From positions 1-40,831 of the forward strand of contig JAODBJ010000234.1 in assembly GCA_025463905.1 (NCBI GenBank): a stretch of DNA of 40,831 bases, given 5' to 3'. Shown piece after piece: positions 8,929-16,248 of this stretch. The stretch's first letter is position 1, and each line of letters starts with the position of its first letter. The position numbers were made by a program, and so were the translations under genes. The notes below the pieces were generated by a model. That model saw nothing but the letters and a program-made list of their open reading frames with translations, ran no database searches and was not told the origin of the DNA. The DNA is from Actinomycetes bacterium (GTDB lineage Bacteria > Actinomycetota > Acidimicrobiia > IMCC26256 > PALSA-610).

Positions 8929-10110
8929 ATGCCGGGCTTTCGTGAGCTCCTCGCGCAGACCAAAGCCGACATTCGCGAGATCGATCCCGCCGAGGCCGAA
9001 ACGCGGATGGGCAAGGCCACGTTCCTCGACGTGCGGGAACTCGACGAGTACGAGCAGGGCATGATTCCCGGCTCGCTGTTCATCCCGCGAGGGCACCTGG
9101 AAAGTCAGGTCGAGAACAAGATCGCCGACCATTCCGCGCCGGTCGTCGTCTACTGCGCGGGCGGCACCCGCTCCGCGTTCGCGGCGAAGACGCTCGAAGA
9201 CCTCGGCTACACCGATGTCGTCTCGATGACCGGTGGCTTCGGCCGCTGGAAGAACGAGGGCCGGGCGTGGATCACGCCCACGGTGCTCAGCCCGGAGCAG
9301 CGCAACCGGTACGGCCGGCACTTGCTGTTGCCCGAGGTTGGTGAAGCGGGTCAACAGAAACTGCTCGGGGCGAAGGTGCTGCTCCTCGGCGCCGGTGGCC
9401 TCGGGTCGCCGGCCGCCTTGTACCTCGCGGCGGCGGGCGTCGGGACGCTCGGCATCGTCGACATGGACGTGGTCGACGCGTCGAACCTGCAGCGCCAGAT
9501 CCTCCACAACATGGACCGGATCGGCGAGCGCAAAGTCGACTCGGCGAAGAAGACCCTCACCGACCTCAACCCCGACGTCGACATCGTCACTTACGACGTT
9601 CGCTTCGGCGCCGACAACGTGCTCGACATCATCGACGGTTACGACGTGATCGTCGACGGCACCGACAACTTCCCGACGCGCTACCTGCTCAACGACGCGT
9701 CACTCTTGAAGCGCATCCCGGTGGTGCACGGCTCGATCTTCCGGTTCGAAGGTCAGGTCACGGTGTTCAAGCCGTACGACGGTCCGTGCTACCGCTGCCT
9801 GTTGCCCGAACCTCCGCCGCCGGAACTCGCGCCGTCATGCGCAGAAGCCGGCGTGCTCGGCGTGCTGCCGGGCATCATCGGTTCGATCCAGGCGCTCGAG
9901 GCGATCAAGATCGTGCTCGACCTCGGCGATCCACTGATCGGCCGGCTGCTCGCGTACGACGCGCTCGAGACCAGCTTCCGCACGTTCAAAGTCCGCCGTG
10001 ACCCGAACTGCCCGGCGTGCGGCGAAGGCGCCAAGATCGTCATCGCCGAGTACGACGACCTCTGCCTTCCGCACGCGGTCCTGAAAGACGGCTCCACCAC
10101 CAGCCACTAA
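8929..10110 (+). CDS. moeZ: Rhodanese-ThiF/MoeB fusion: sulfur-carrier protein adenylyltransferase/sulfurtransferase (MoeZ type)
   Basis: Activates the C-terminal Gly-Gly of ubiquitin-like sulfur carriers (MoaD, ThiS or CysO type) by adenylation and loads sulfur onto them, feeding molybdopterin, thiamine or cysteine synthesis. Residues ~15-110 are a rhodanese domain with active-site loop CAGGTRS (C76). Residues ~122-365 are a ThiF/MoeB E1-like domain with nucleotide motif GAGGLGS (154-160), VDASNLQRQ, DGTDNFPTRYL, zinc pairs CYRC (287-290) and CPAC (361-364), and the E1-type cysteine C304 in APSCAEAG. The mycobacterial MoeZ that I recall has the opposite order, ThiF first. ATG 8929 has CAGGAG nine bases upstream. 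No sulfur-carrier gene is adjacent, so the true partner is unknown. Confidence 0.92.
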   Translation: MPGFRELLAQTKADIREIDPAEAETRMGKATFLDVRELDEYEQGMIPGSLFIPRGHLESQVENKIADHSAPVVVYCAGGTRSAFAAKTLEDLGYTDVVSMTGGFGRWKNEGRAWITPTVLSPEQRNRYGRHLLLPEVGEAGQQKLLGAKVLLLGAGGLGSPAALYLAAAGVGTLGIVDMDVVDASNLQRQILHNMDRIGERKVDSAKKTLTDLNPDVDIVTYDVRFGADNVLDIIDGYDVIVDGTDNFPTRYLLNDASLLKRIPVVHGSIFRFEGQVTVFKPYDGPCYRCLLPEPPPPELAPSCAEAGVLGVLPGIIGSIQALEAIKIVLDLGDPLIGRLLAYDALETSFRTFKVRRDPNCPACGEGAKIVIAEYDDLCLPHAVLKDGSTTSH

Positions 10111-10111
10111 C

Positions 10112-10252
10112 ACCGCCGGGTTGTGCGACTTGTACGACCGTCAGGGCGCATAAGTGCAACAACCTGGCATGGGGTCACGGCACGGGCCTCGCCAACGACC
10201 GCCGGGTTGTGCGACTTGTACGACCGTCAGGGCGCATAAGTGCAACAACCTG
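10112..10252. repeat. Two direct copies of a 55-bp repeat between convergent genes
   Basis: Copies at 10112-10166 and 10198-10252 are identical over 55 bases, 86 bases apart start to start. A partial extension (GGGGTCA at 10171 and 10257) follows each. Within each copy GGTTGT(GCG)ACTT and AAGT(GCA)ACAACC are imperfect inverted arms (10119-10131 with 10152-10164 in the first copy), so each could fold into a stem of 4 + 6 pairs with a mismatched middle. The pair fills the whole gap between moeZ and pepA. It may act as a terminator or be a small intergenic palindromic element. Confidence 0.9.
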
Positions 10253-10260
10253 TGGTGGGG

Positions 10261-11748
10261 TCAGGGCTTGCTGAAGGTGGTGGCGAGCTCGATGAGGGTG
10301 CGCACACCGAAGCCGGTGCCGCCCTTCGTGTTGTAACCGTCGTCTGACGACGCGCGCGCGGGGCCGGCAATGTCGAGATGGGCCCACGCGACGTCGCTCG
10401 CGAATTCCTTCAGGAACAGCCCAGCGGTCAGTGCACCGCCGTAACTGCCGCTACTGATGTTGCGCAGGTCGGCGATTTCGGAGTCGAGCAACTTGCGATA
10501 GTCGGTGGGCAACGGCAACGGCCACACCGGTTCACCGGCGCGGTCGGCGGCGTCGCGCACCTGCGCCACCCAGGGGTCGTCGCTACCCATGAGCCCGGCG
10601 ACCTTGTCGCCCAGCGCGACCATGCACGCGCCGGTGAGCGTGGCGATGTCGACGATGGCGTCCGCCTTCTCGTCTACTGCGAGCGAGAGCGCGTCGGCGA
10701 GGATCAGCCGGCCTTCGGCGTCGGTGTTGAGCACCTCTACGGTCTTGCCGTTGCGAATCGTGAGCACGTCGCCCGGGCGGATCGCGGTACCACTCGGCAT
10801 GTTCTCCACGAGTGGGACGTAGCCGAGCACGCGCGTCTTCACGTTCAATTGCGCGAGTACGGACATCGCGGCGATCACCGCCGCCCCGCCCGACATATCG
10901 GTCTTCATCGTTTCCATGCCGCCGGCGGTTTTGAGCGACAGGCCACCGGAGTCGAAGACCACACCCTTGCCGACGAGGGCGAGCGTGGTCTTCGCACCCG
11001 CCGGTTCGTACGCGAGACGCAAGAATCGCGGCGCGCGCTCGGAACCCTGACCGACGCCCACGACCCCGCCGAACCGCTCCCGCTCGAGCGCCTCGCCGGC
11101 GTAAACCTTCACCTTGATATTCGTGCCTCGTAAGAGCGCGCGTGCAGCGGTGACGACATCAGCCGGAGCCTTGGCACCGGCCGGTTCGTTCACCAGATCG
11201 CGTGCCCAGGAGACCGCCGCCGCGATCGCCGACGCACGATCGAGCGCGGCACGAACCTTCGCGTTGTTGCGCCCGATCACGAGCACTCGTTCGAGACGCG
11301 ACGGTTTGGCGTCGCGCTTGTAGCGCAGGAATTGGTAGCTCCCGAGCGCCACCCCCTCGGCGAGCGCCTGGGCGTTCAGCGCGGGGTCGCTCGACGGTGG
11401 CGCCGCGTCGAGCAACGTGGTGGCGACGCTGCGCACGTTCTTCGCGCGGCGTGCCAGTGCGGCGCCGGCACGCCGGATCGCGTCGGGCGAGAGGTCGTCG
11501 CGCTTCCCCATGCCGACCAGCACCACTGCCTTCGCGCCGAGTTGACCGTTGGTGGGCACCGCCAACGTCTCGCCCCGCTTGCCCGAGAAATCGGCTTCAT
11601 CCATGAACTCGCCGAGACCACCTCCGAGCGCGTCGTCGACGGCCTCGGCACCGGGCCCGAGTTCACGGTCGGCGAACACCGCGACGGCGAGCAGGTCCGC
11701 CCTGACGCGGTCTGCAGGTGTGGAAATCAACGAGCAGGTGGGGGCCAA
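10261..11748 (-). CDS. pepA: Leucyl aminopeptidase (peptidase family M17)
   Basis: Two-metal cytosolic aminopeptidase that removes N-terminal Leu and similar residues from peptides. The 495-residue protein has an N-terminal macro-like domain (residues ~1-170) and a C-terminal catalytic domain. Metal and active-site motifs are visible: LVGKGVVFDSGGLSLK (metal Lys and Asp), MKTDMSGGAAV (metal Asp), VENMPSGTAIRPGDV, and the family signature NTDAEGRL, followed by DALSLA and DIATLTGA. A TTG start at 11748 is supported by GAGGAG about 7 bases upstream. It runs convergent to moeZ across the repeated element and lies 59 bases downstream of the adenosyltransferase gene; that gap holds nothing I recognise apart from this ribosome site. 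Likely in peptide turnover. Confidence 0.95.
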   Translation of the reverse strand: MAPTCSLISTPADRVRADLLAVAVFADRELGPGAEAVDDALGGGLGEFMDEADFSGKRGETLAVPTNGQLGAKAVVLVGMGKRDDLSPDAIRRAGAALARRAKNVRSVATTLLDAAPPSSDPALNAQALAEGVALGSYQFLRYKRDAKPSRLERVLVIGRNNAKVRAALDRASAIAAAVSWARDLVNEPAGAKAPADVVTAARALLRGTNIKVKVYAGEALERERFGGVVGVGQGSERAPRFLRLAYEPAGAKTTLALVGKGVVFDSGGLSLKTAGGMETMKTDMSGGAAVIAAMSVLAQLNVKTRVLGYVPLVENMPSGTAIRPGDVLTIRNGKTVEVLNTDAEGRLILADALSLAVDEKADAIVDIATLTGACMVALGDKVAGLMGSDDPWVAQVRDAADRAGEPVWPLPLPTDYRKLLDSEIADLRNISSGSYGGALTAGLFLKEFASDVAWAHLDIAGPARASSDDGYNTKGGTGFGVRTLIELATTFSKP

Positions 11749-11807
11749 GAGTGCTCCTCGCGGGTTGGCGCGGTGTGGTGCGGTCAGGTCTGCTGTTGTG
11801 CTGGCTA

Positions 11808-12365
11808 TCAGGGGTCGCGCTCGTGCAGCGGGCGCCAGGACCCTTCCTGCCAGCGGGCAAGGGTGTACACAAGATCAGCGAGACGGTTGAGGTACGGCAC
11901 CGCGTGGCTGTGTGGCTCCAGCCATCCGGCGCGTGTTGCGGCGACCGCTTCGCGCTCTGCCCGCCGCACGACCGCGCGGGCAAGGTCGAGCGCGGCCGCG
12001 ACGCTGTTCTCGCCGGGCACGACGAACTCCCGCGGCGGTTCGAACCGCGTGGTCACGTCGTCGATCACCGGTTCGAGCGCTTCGACCATTTCGGCGGTCG
12101 TGAGCGTGACCTCAGGCGTGAGTTTCGGCCGGTTCTCCGGCGCGGTCGCGAGCTCGGCGCCGACCACGAACAGTTCGCGCTGAAGCCGCAACAACACATC
12201 GTGCAACTCGCCGCCGCGTTCCGTCGTTGCGCGCGCGAGGCCGAGCGCACTCACCGCTTCGTCGACTGCGCCGTACGCCGCGGGTCCGGCGTCGTCTTTC
12301 GTGACGCGTCCGCCGTACAGCAAACCGGTGGTGCCGTCGTCGCCCTTGCGCGTATAGACCTTCAC
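11808..12365 (-). CDS. PduO-type cob(I)alamin adenosyltransferase
   Basis: Transfers the adenosyl group of ATP to cob(I)alamin, making coenzyme B12. The 185-residue protein begins with the ATP-binding TRKGDDGTTGLLYGG motif (residues 5-19), carries 'VDEAVSALGLA' and 'LQRELFVVGAELA', and ends with the signature RRAERE...YLNRLADLVYTLAR. This fits the trimeric PduO/MMAB family at its usual length. The start is GTG at 12365. The possible ribosome site GGTGAAG lies inside the hairpin at 12366-12393, so translation might depend on whether that stem forms. It sits 24 bases downstream of the kinase gene on the same strand, probably in one transcript. A cobalamin-dependent methionine synthase lies 4 kb away, but no adenosylcobalamin-dependent mutase is in the window. 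Confidence 0.94.
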   Translation of the reverse strand: MKVYTRKGDDGTTGLLYGGRVTKDDAGPAAYGAVDEAVSALGLARATTERGGELHDVLLRLQRELFVVGAELATAPENRPKLTPEVTLTTAEMVEALEPVIDDVTTRFEPPREFVVPGENSVAAALDLARAVVRRAEREAVAATRAGWLEPHSHAVPYLNRLADLVYTLARWQEGSWRPLHERDP

Positions 12366-12393
12366 CTAGAGCTTCACCGCCGGTGAAGTCTAG
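12366..12393. promoter_or_regulatory. Hairpin spanning the kinase stop codon and the adenosyltransferase leader
   Basis: CTAGAgCTTCACC (12366-12378) pairs with GGTGAAGTCTAG (12382-12393) through 12 base pairs with one bulged G and a 3-base loop. It fills the gap between the two genes, takes in the TAG stop of the kinase gene (12390-12392), and ends one base before the GTG start of the adenosyltransferase. It could attenuate transcription or hide the ribosome site. No U tract follows. Confidence 0.6.
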
Positions 12394-14168
12394 GAGTGTT
12401 GCCAGACGCACGATCCGTTGGTGTCGACAACGTGGAACACCATCGAGGTCGTCGACGAACCGCCCGGCCCCGACACGGTGAGCCCGAGCGTGAATGTGCC
12501 ACCGACATCGATGCAGCCAGGATGGACGCCGAACGTCGTGCCGGGCCGCCAGTGCAGGTTGTTCACCGGGATCGGCCGGTCGCCGCGCAGGAACCACTGG
12601 CCGGTGGTCGCGTTCGTGCCGTGCGGGCTGAAAACGGCGTCGACGTTGTCTTCGATCAAACCTGGACCGGCGAGCGTCACAAAGGGCCGAGCCGGCGGAA
12701 GGGGCGGTGGCACCGTCGGCGTCGTGGTGACCACCGCGGTCGCGGGTACCGCGGTTACCGACGGCGGTGTGTGGCGCGTCGACGGAACGGGCGGCGTTGT
12801 GTTCGTCGCGCGAGCCGTCGATGGCGTCGTTCGTGACACGTGGGTGGCGGGCGAGACCGAGTGGTGATCGCCGCCGTTCGTGAGCGCGTACGCGAGGCCG
12901 CCGAGCCCGGCGAGCAGAACTCCCGCCAGCGCGCCGATCGCGACGACGCGACGGCGCGACCGACTCGTCGTCGTACCACCCGCGCGGCCGGCCGAACCGG
13001 TGACGAGGTCGGCCAGGACCGGACCGGCGTCGAACGACTCGGTCGTGTTGTGCGTGATGGCAGCCGGCGGCAGGGGTTCGGGCTGGGGCTGGGGCTCCGG
13101 CTGCGGCTGCGGTTCGAGTTGCGGCGCGGGTGGCGGCTGCGGTTCAAGTTGTGGCTCGGGTTGTGGCTCGGCGGGCGGAGTGAACTTCGGCGCCGGCCAC
13201 GGAACGCCTGCCTTCTCCGGCAGATGCAACGAGAACGATGCCGGTGCAGCGGTCGTGACCGCCTCACTCGACGCCGCCTCGCCGAAGGATGCCGGCGCGA
13301 CTCCGGGGGCAGCACCGTGCGCCTCGGCGTCGAGCGCCGTGCCGAAATCGGCCACGCTCTCGTAGCGCGCGTCGGGATCAGCGGCGAGCGCGCGTTCGAG
13401 TGCGGCGCACACACCGATCGGAACGCCGCTGTCGCGCAAGCCGGCCACGCGCGACGCGAGCGTGTTCGTGACAACGTCTGGTTCGTCGGTCGCAGGAGTC
13501 GCGCTCGACGATCCGAACACCGGGCGGCGATACAACAGCGCCAACAATGTGGCGGCGAATTCGTATTGGTCTGACGCCGCGGAGGTGTCGTTGCCCGCGA
13601 GAACTTCCGGAGCGGCGGACACGGCCGATGCGCCGGCGCCGTGCATCGCGGCGACTGCGAATCCCGAAAGCCTCACTTCGCCGGCGGCCGACACGAGCAA
13701 ATTGCCGGGCTGGAGATCGCGGTGCAGAAGGCCTTCTCGGTGCGCGGCGTCGAGCCCGCCGGCAACGCGCGCGCCTACCTCGACGACCTGCTGCCATGGC
13801 AGGGGCCCCGCGGCGGCGAGCCGTTCGGCGAGCGAACCGCCGGCCATGAGCTCCATGACGACGTAGGGCCGACCCGCGGTTGTGTAGCCGGTGTCGAACA
13901 CCGTGACGAGCGACGGGTGTCGTGTCAGCGCGGGGAGCGACCGCCGTTCGCGTTCGAACGTCGCACGCGCGTTGGCGTCGTCGGTCGGATCCTCGCCTTC
14001 ACCCGCGTCAGGCACGCCGGTGAAGACCTTGATCGCGATATCGGCGCCGGTCGCTTCCTCGTAGACCCGATACACGACGCTGTAGCGCCCGTGTCCGACT
14101 ACGACCGCGCCCGTATATCCGTCGAGCACGGCCAACGCGCTTCTTGGGGCACCGCCCGTCCCCGCCAT
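12390..14168 (-). CDS. Membrane-anchored Ser/Thr protein kinase-like protein, probable pseudokinase
   Basis: A PknB-type receptor protein of 592 residues. Residues ~15-270 are the kinase fold: glycine loop GHGRYSVVY, VAIK-type lysine in DIAIKVF (K47), alpha-C Glu (E74), catalytic loop HRDLQPGN (149-156) and SAAPEVLAG in the APE position. The DFG motif reads SGF (S168), so the magnesium-binding Asp is lost, and the loop lysine is Gln. A Pro/Glu/Gln repeat linker follows (about 13070-13190), then one transmembrane helix (VAIGALAGVLLAGLGGLAYAL), a Thr/Pro stretch, and an extracellular domain of ~100 residues resembling an Ig/PKD fold. ATG 14168 is preferred to the GTG six bases upstream because AGGGGGG then fits as ribosome site. 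Activity is doubtful; a scaffold or sensor role is possible. Confidence 0.88.
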   Translation of the reverse strand: MAGTGGAPRSALAVLDGYTGAVVVGHGRYSVVYRVYEEATGADIAIKVFTGVPDAGEGEDPTDDANARATFERERRSLPALTRHPSLVTVFDTGYTTAGRPYVVMELMAGGSLAERLAAAGPLPWQQVVEVGARVAGGLDAAHREGLLHRDLQPGNLLVSAAGEVRLSGFAVAAMHGAGASAVSAAPEVLAGNDTSAASDQYEFAATLLALLYRRPVFGSSSATPATDEPDVVTNTLASRVAGLRDSGVPIGVCAALERALAADPDARYESVADFGTALDAEAHGAAPGVAPASFGEAASSEAVTTAAPASFSLHLPEKAGVPWPAPKFTPPAEPQPEPQLEPQPPPAPQLEPQPQPEPQPQPEPLPPAAITHNTTESFDAGPVLADLVTGSAGRAGGTTTSRSRRRVVAIGALAGVLLAGLGGLAYALTNGGDHHSVSPATHVSRTTPSTARATNTTPPVPSTRHTPPSVTAVPATAVVTTTPTVPPPLPPARPFVTLAGPGLIEDNVDAVFSPHGTNATTGQWFLRGDRPIPVNNLHWRPGTTFGVHPGCIDVGGTFTLGLTVSGPGGSSTTSMVFHVVDTNGSCVWQHS

Positions 14169-14276
14169 ACCCACCCCCCTGACGCGCTCAGCGTACGCGC
14201 AACTCCGTTACGCGCGCACCCGCGCTCGGACGCACTGCCCGGCGAACGGGGCCCGAGCGAGCGTCCGCGACGCGGC

Positions 14277-16064
14277 TTATCGGTGGGCGCCGAGCCAGTG
14301 GAGGTCGGCCGCGGAGCCCGGTGCGTACCAAACGATGTCCGTCCGGCCGTCACCGTTGAAATCGCCGCGCACGGGAACGTACGCACCGTCGATGACCACC
14401 TCGGGCGCGCTCGTGAAGCCGGTGGCCGTACCCCGCCGCAACGTGTCGGCGCCGGTGGGTGAGTACCAGAGCACGTCGGACTTGCCGTCGCCGTCGAAGT
14501 CGCCCACAACTGGCGTGAAGTACCCGTCGACGGTGAGCGTGCCGGCCGAGGCGAATCCGCTGCCGGTACCGGTGCCATGCCACAGCGTGTCGACACGGGT
14601 GCCGGCGCCGTACCAGAGGATGTCGGACTTGCCGTTGCCGTCGAAGTCCCCCACGACGGGTGTGTAGACCCCGTTGTTGCTTTCGGCGATGCCCGGTGAA
14701 AATCCGGTCGGGCTTCCGTACGTGAGCATGTCGCTCCGGCTGCCGGGCCCGTACCAGAAGATGTCGTCGGTGCCATCGCCGTTGAAATCGCCAACCACGG
14801 GGATGGCAGCGAGGTTCACATTGACCGCGAACCCGCGCACGAAACCGGTGCTCGTGCCAAGCCACAAGATGTCGCCCGCGGTGCCGGGGGCGTACCAGAG
14901 GATGTCGGACTTGCCGTCGCCGTTGAAGTCGCCCGGCACCGGGGTGTACGCGCCGCCCATCGAGATGTGGCCCGTGTTGTTGAAGCCGCTCGTGCCGCCG
15001 CGCCACAAGAAGTCGGATGCGCTGCCCGGCCCGTAGAGCACGACGTCGTCTTTGCCGTCACCGTTGAAATCGCCGACGACGGGCTTGAACGCGCCGCCGA
15101 TGCTCACCGGTGACCCCGCGCCAAACGCGCTGCGCGCCACCGGCACACCGTTGTTGCGGAGCCATGTTCGCAAGTCGGAGCCGCCCAAGCGCGTGAACAC
15201 GCCGGGGCCGATGCCGCACGCCGACGGGCCCCACGAAACGATGCCCACTTGCAGCACCGACGAAGGGCCGTCGACCACGAGCGGGCCGCCACTGTCGCCG
15301 AAGCACGGGCTCTTGGCCGTGCCTTCCGACATGCCGGGCGACGTCTCGCGAATGGTGCCGACGCTGCCCGCGCACACCATGGTGGACGGATTGAACACGA
15401 ACGAGTACACGCCGCCCAAACCCTCGCAGTGAGTGTCGGAAAGCATCGGCAACGTGGTTTCGTGCAGGTGCAACGGGTAGTCGGTGCAACCGCCGGGATC
15501 AGTGTCGTAGTGATCGCAGCCGAAGCCGGCGACGCTCGCCGTCTTGCCGCCGCCCCAGCGATAGTCGCTCGGCGGCGGCACGATCTGAACCGGCTTCACG
15601 CTGGCCGGCGACGCGAGCCGGAACAGCGCGCTGTCGTGGGAGATTGTGTTCGGGTTGTACGCGGCGTTCCGGATGATCGCCGTCACGGCGATCCGGGTGC
15701 CTTCGTGGACCGACGTCGTGGAGAGGTCGTCGGCGCCGACGAGAATGTCGACCTGGCTCGGATTGAGCGGGTTGCCCGACCCGTCGAACGTGCAGTGGGC
15801 CGCCGACAGCACCAGCGTGGGCGTCACGAGGGAGCCGTCGCAGAACTGCGCCAGGAAGGTCGAGGGCTGCGTCTTTTGGAGAATGCCGACCAGGAAGGGC
15901 CACTTGGCGTTGGTGGTCTTCGTGCCGTTGACGATCTGCGCCGAAAAGCCGCCGCCGCCCTGGTTGGACGCGTGCGCCGCGGTCGGAAGAACACTTGCCG
16001 CCGTCACGATCGCGATCGCCGCGACCGCGCGTTTGCCCCATCGGGCTGCCCCTGCCCTGCCCAT
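14277..16064 (-). CDS. Secreted trypsin-like serine protease (S1) with six FG-GAP repeats
   Basis: A 595-residue exported protease. The N-terminus is a Sec signal peptide (basic WGKR, then AVAAIAIVTAASVLPTAAHA, cleavage near residue 32). The catalytic domain starts at IVNG (44-47), as in trypsin zymogens cut at that point. It carries the full triad: H90 in SAAHC, D144 in HDSALF, and S258 in GDSGGP, with paired cysteines around His and Ser. Residues ~328-595 hold six FG-GAP/VCBS units. ATG 16064 has AGAGG about 8 bases upstream. It is divergent from metH. The gap 14169-14276 between it and the kinase gene holds no clear site. Likely an extracellular degradative or surface enzyme; the substrate is unknown. 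Confidence 0.93.
   Translation of the reverse strand: MGRAGAARWGKRAVAAIAIVTAASVLPTAAHASNQGGGGFSAQIVNGTKTTNAKWPFLVGILQKTQPSTFLAQFCDGSLVTPTLVLSAAHCTFDGSGNPLNPSQVDILVGADDLSTTSVHEGTRIAVTAIIRNAAYNPNTISHDSALFRLASPASVKPVQIVPPPSDYRWGGGKTASVAGFGCDHYDTDPGGCTDYPLHLHETTLPMLSDTHCEGLGGVYSFVFNPSTMVCAGSVGTIRETSPGMSEGTAKSPCFGDSGGPLVVDGPSSVLQVGIVSWGPSACGIGPGVFTRLGGSDLRTWLRNNGVPVARSAFGAGSPVSIGGAFKPVVGDFNGDGKDDVVLYGPGSASDFLWRGGTSGFNNTGHISMGGAYTPVPGDFNGDGKSDILWYAPGTAGDILWLGTSTGFVRGFAVNVNLAAIPVVGDFNGDGTDDIFWYGPGSRSDMLTYGSPTGFSPGIAESNNGVYTPVVGDFDGNGKSDILWYGAGTRVDTLWHGTGTGSGFASAGTLTVDGYFTPVVGDFDGDGKSDVLWYSPTGADTLRRGTATGFTSAPEVVIDGAYVPVRGDFNGDGRTDIVWYAPGSAADLHWLGAHR
14280..15083 (-). repeat. Six tandem FG-GAP/VCBS units within the S1 protease
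   Basis: Each unit of 46-49 residues begins PVVGDFNGDGK.D or a close variant, with a calcium-binding DxDGDGxxD-like loop followed by xWYGPG and a DxLWxG strand. Six copies are visible. FG-GAP repeats usually build beta-propellers, and six to seven blades would close one. Binding or surface attachment is likely. Confidence 0.88.
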
Positions 16065-16239
16065 GCGTGTGCCTCTTCCCCCCGGCTTGCGCCGGCCCCC
16101 ACGAATCCCTGACCTATTTGGGTCAGAAGCGTAACAAGATGTGCACCCCTACAATTACCGCTATACGTGACAAAAGGCACACCCGGACTGACGGCCTCAC
16201 CGCCCGGTTTTTCGCTTCGGGCCCAGGCTGCAGGGCACG

Positions 16240-16245
16240 TACCCT
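16240..16245 (+). promoter_or_regulatory. Candidate -10 box for a leaderless metH mRNA
   Basis: TACCCT lies 6 bases before ATG 16252, with no Shine-Dalgarno sequence. It overlaps a CAGGG/CCCTG inverted repeat (16231-16246). A second -10-like TACAAT lies at 16150-16155, but I find no matching -35 for either. No cobalamin or SAM riboswitch was recognised in the 184-base divergent gap. Confidence 0.28.
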
Positions 16246-16248
16246 GGT

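Noticed and set aside
10112-10252. CRISPR array
   Set aside because: Only two repeats, 55 bases long with one 31-base gap and no cas genes. The copies sit exactly in a convergent gap.
13070-13190. Tandem DNA repeat or assembly error in the kinase gene
   Set aside because: The Pro/Glu/Gln stretch keeps frame and is a typical low-complexity linker between kinase and membrane helix.
16065-16248. Cobalamin or SAM riboswitch upstream of metH
   Set aside because: No B12 box or SAM-type core pairing found by eye, and the best start looks leaderless. A covariance-model search would settle it.
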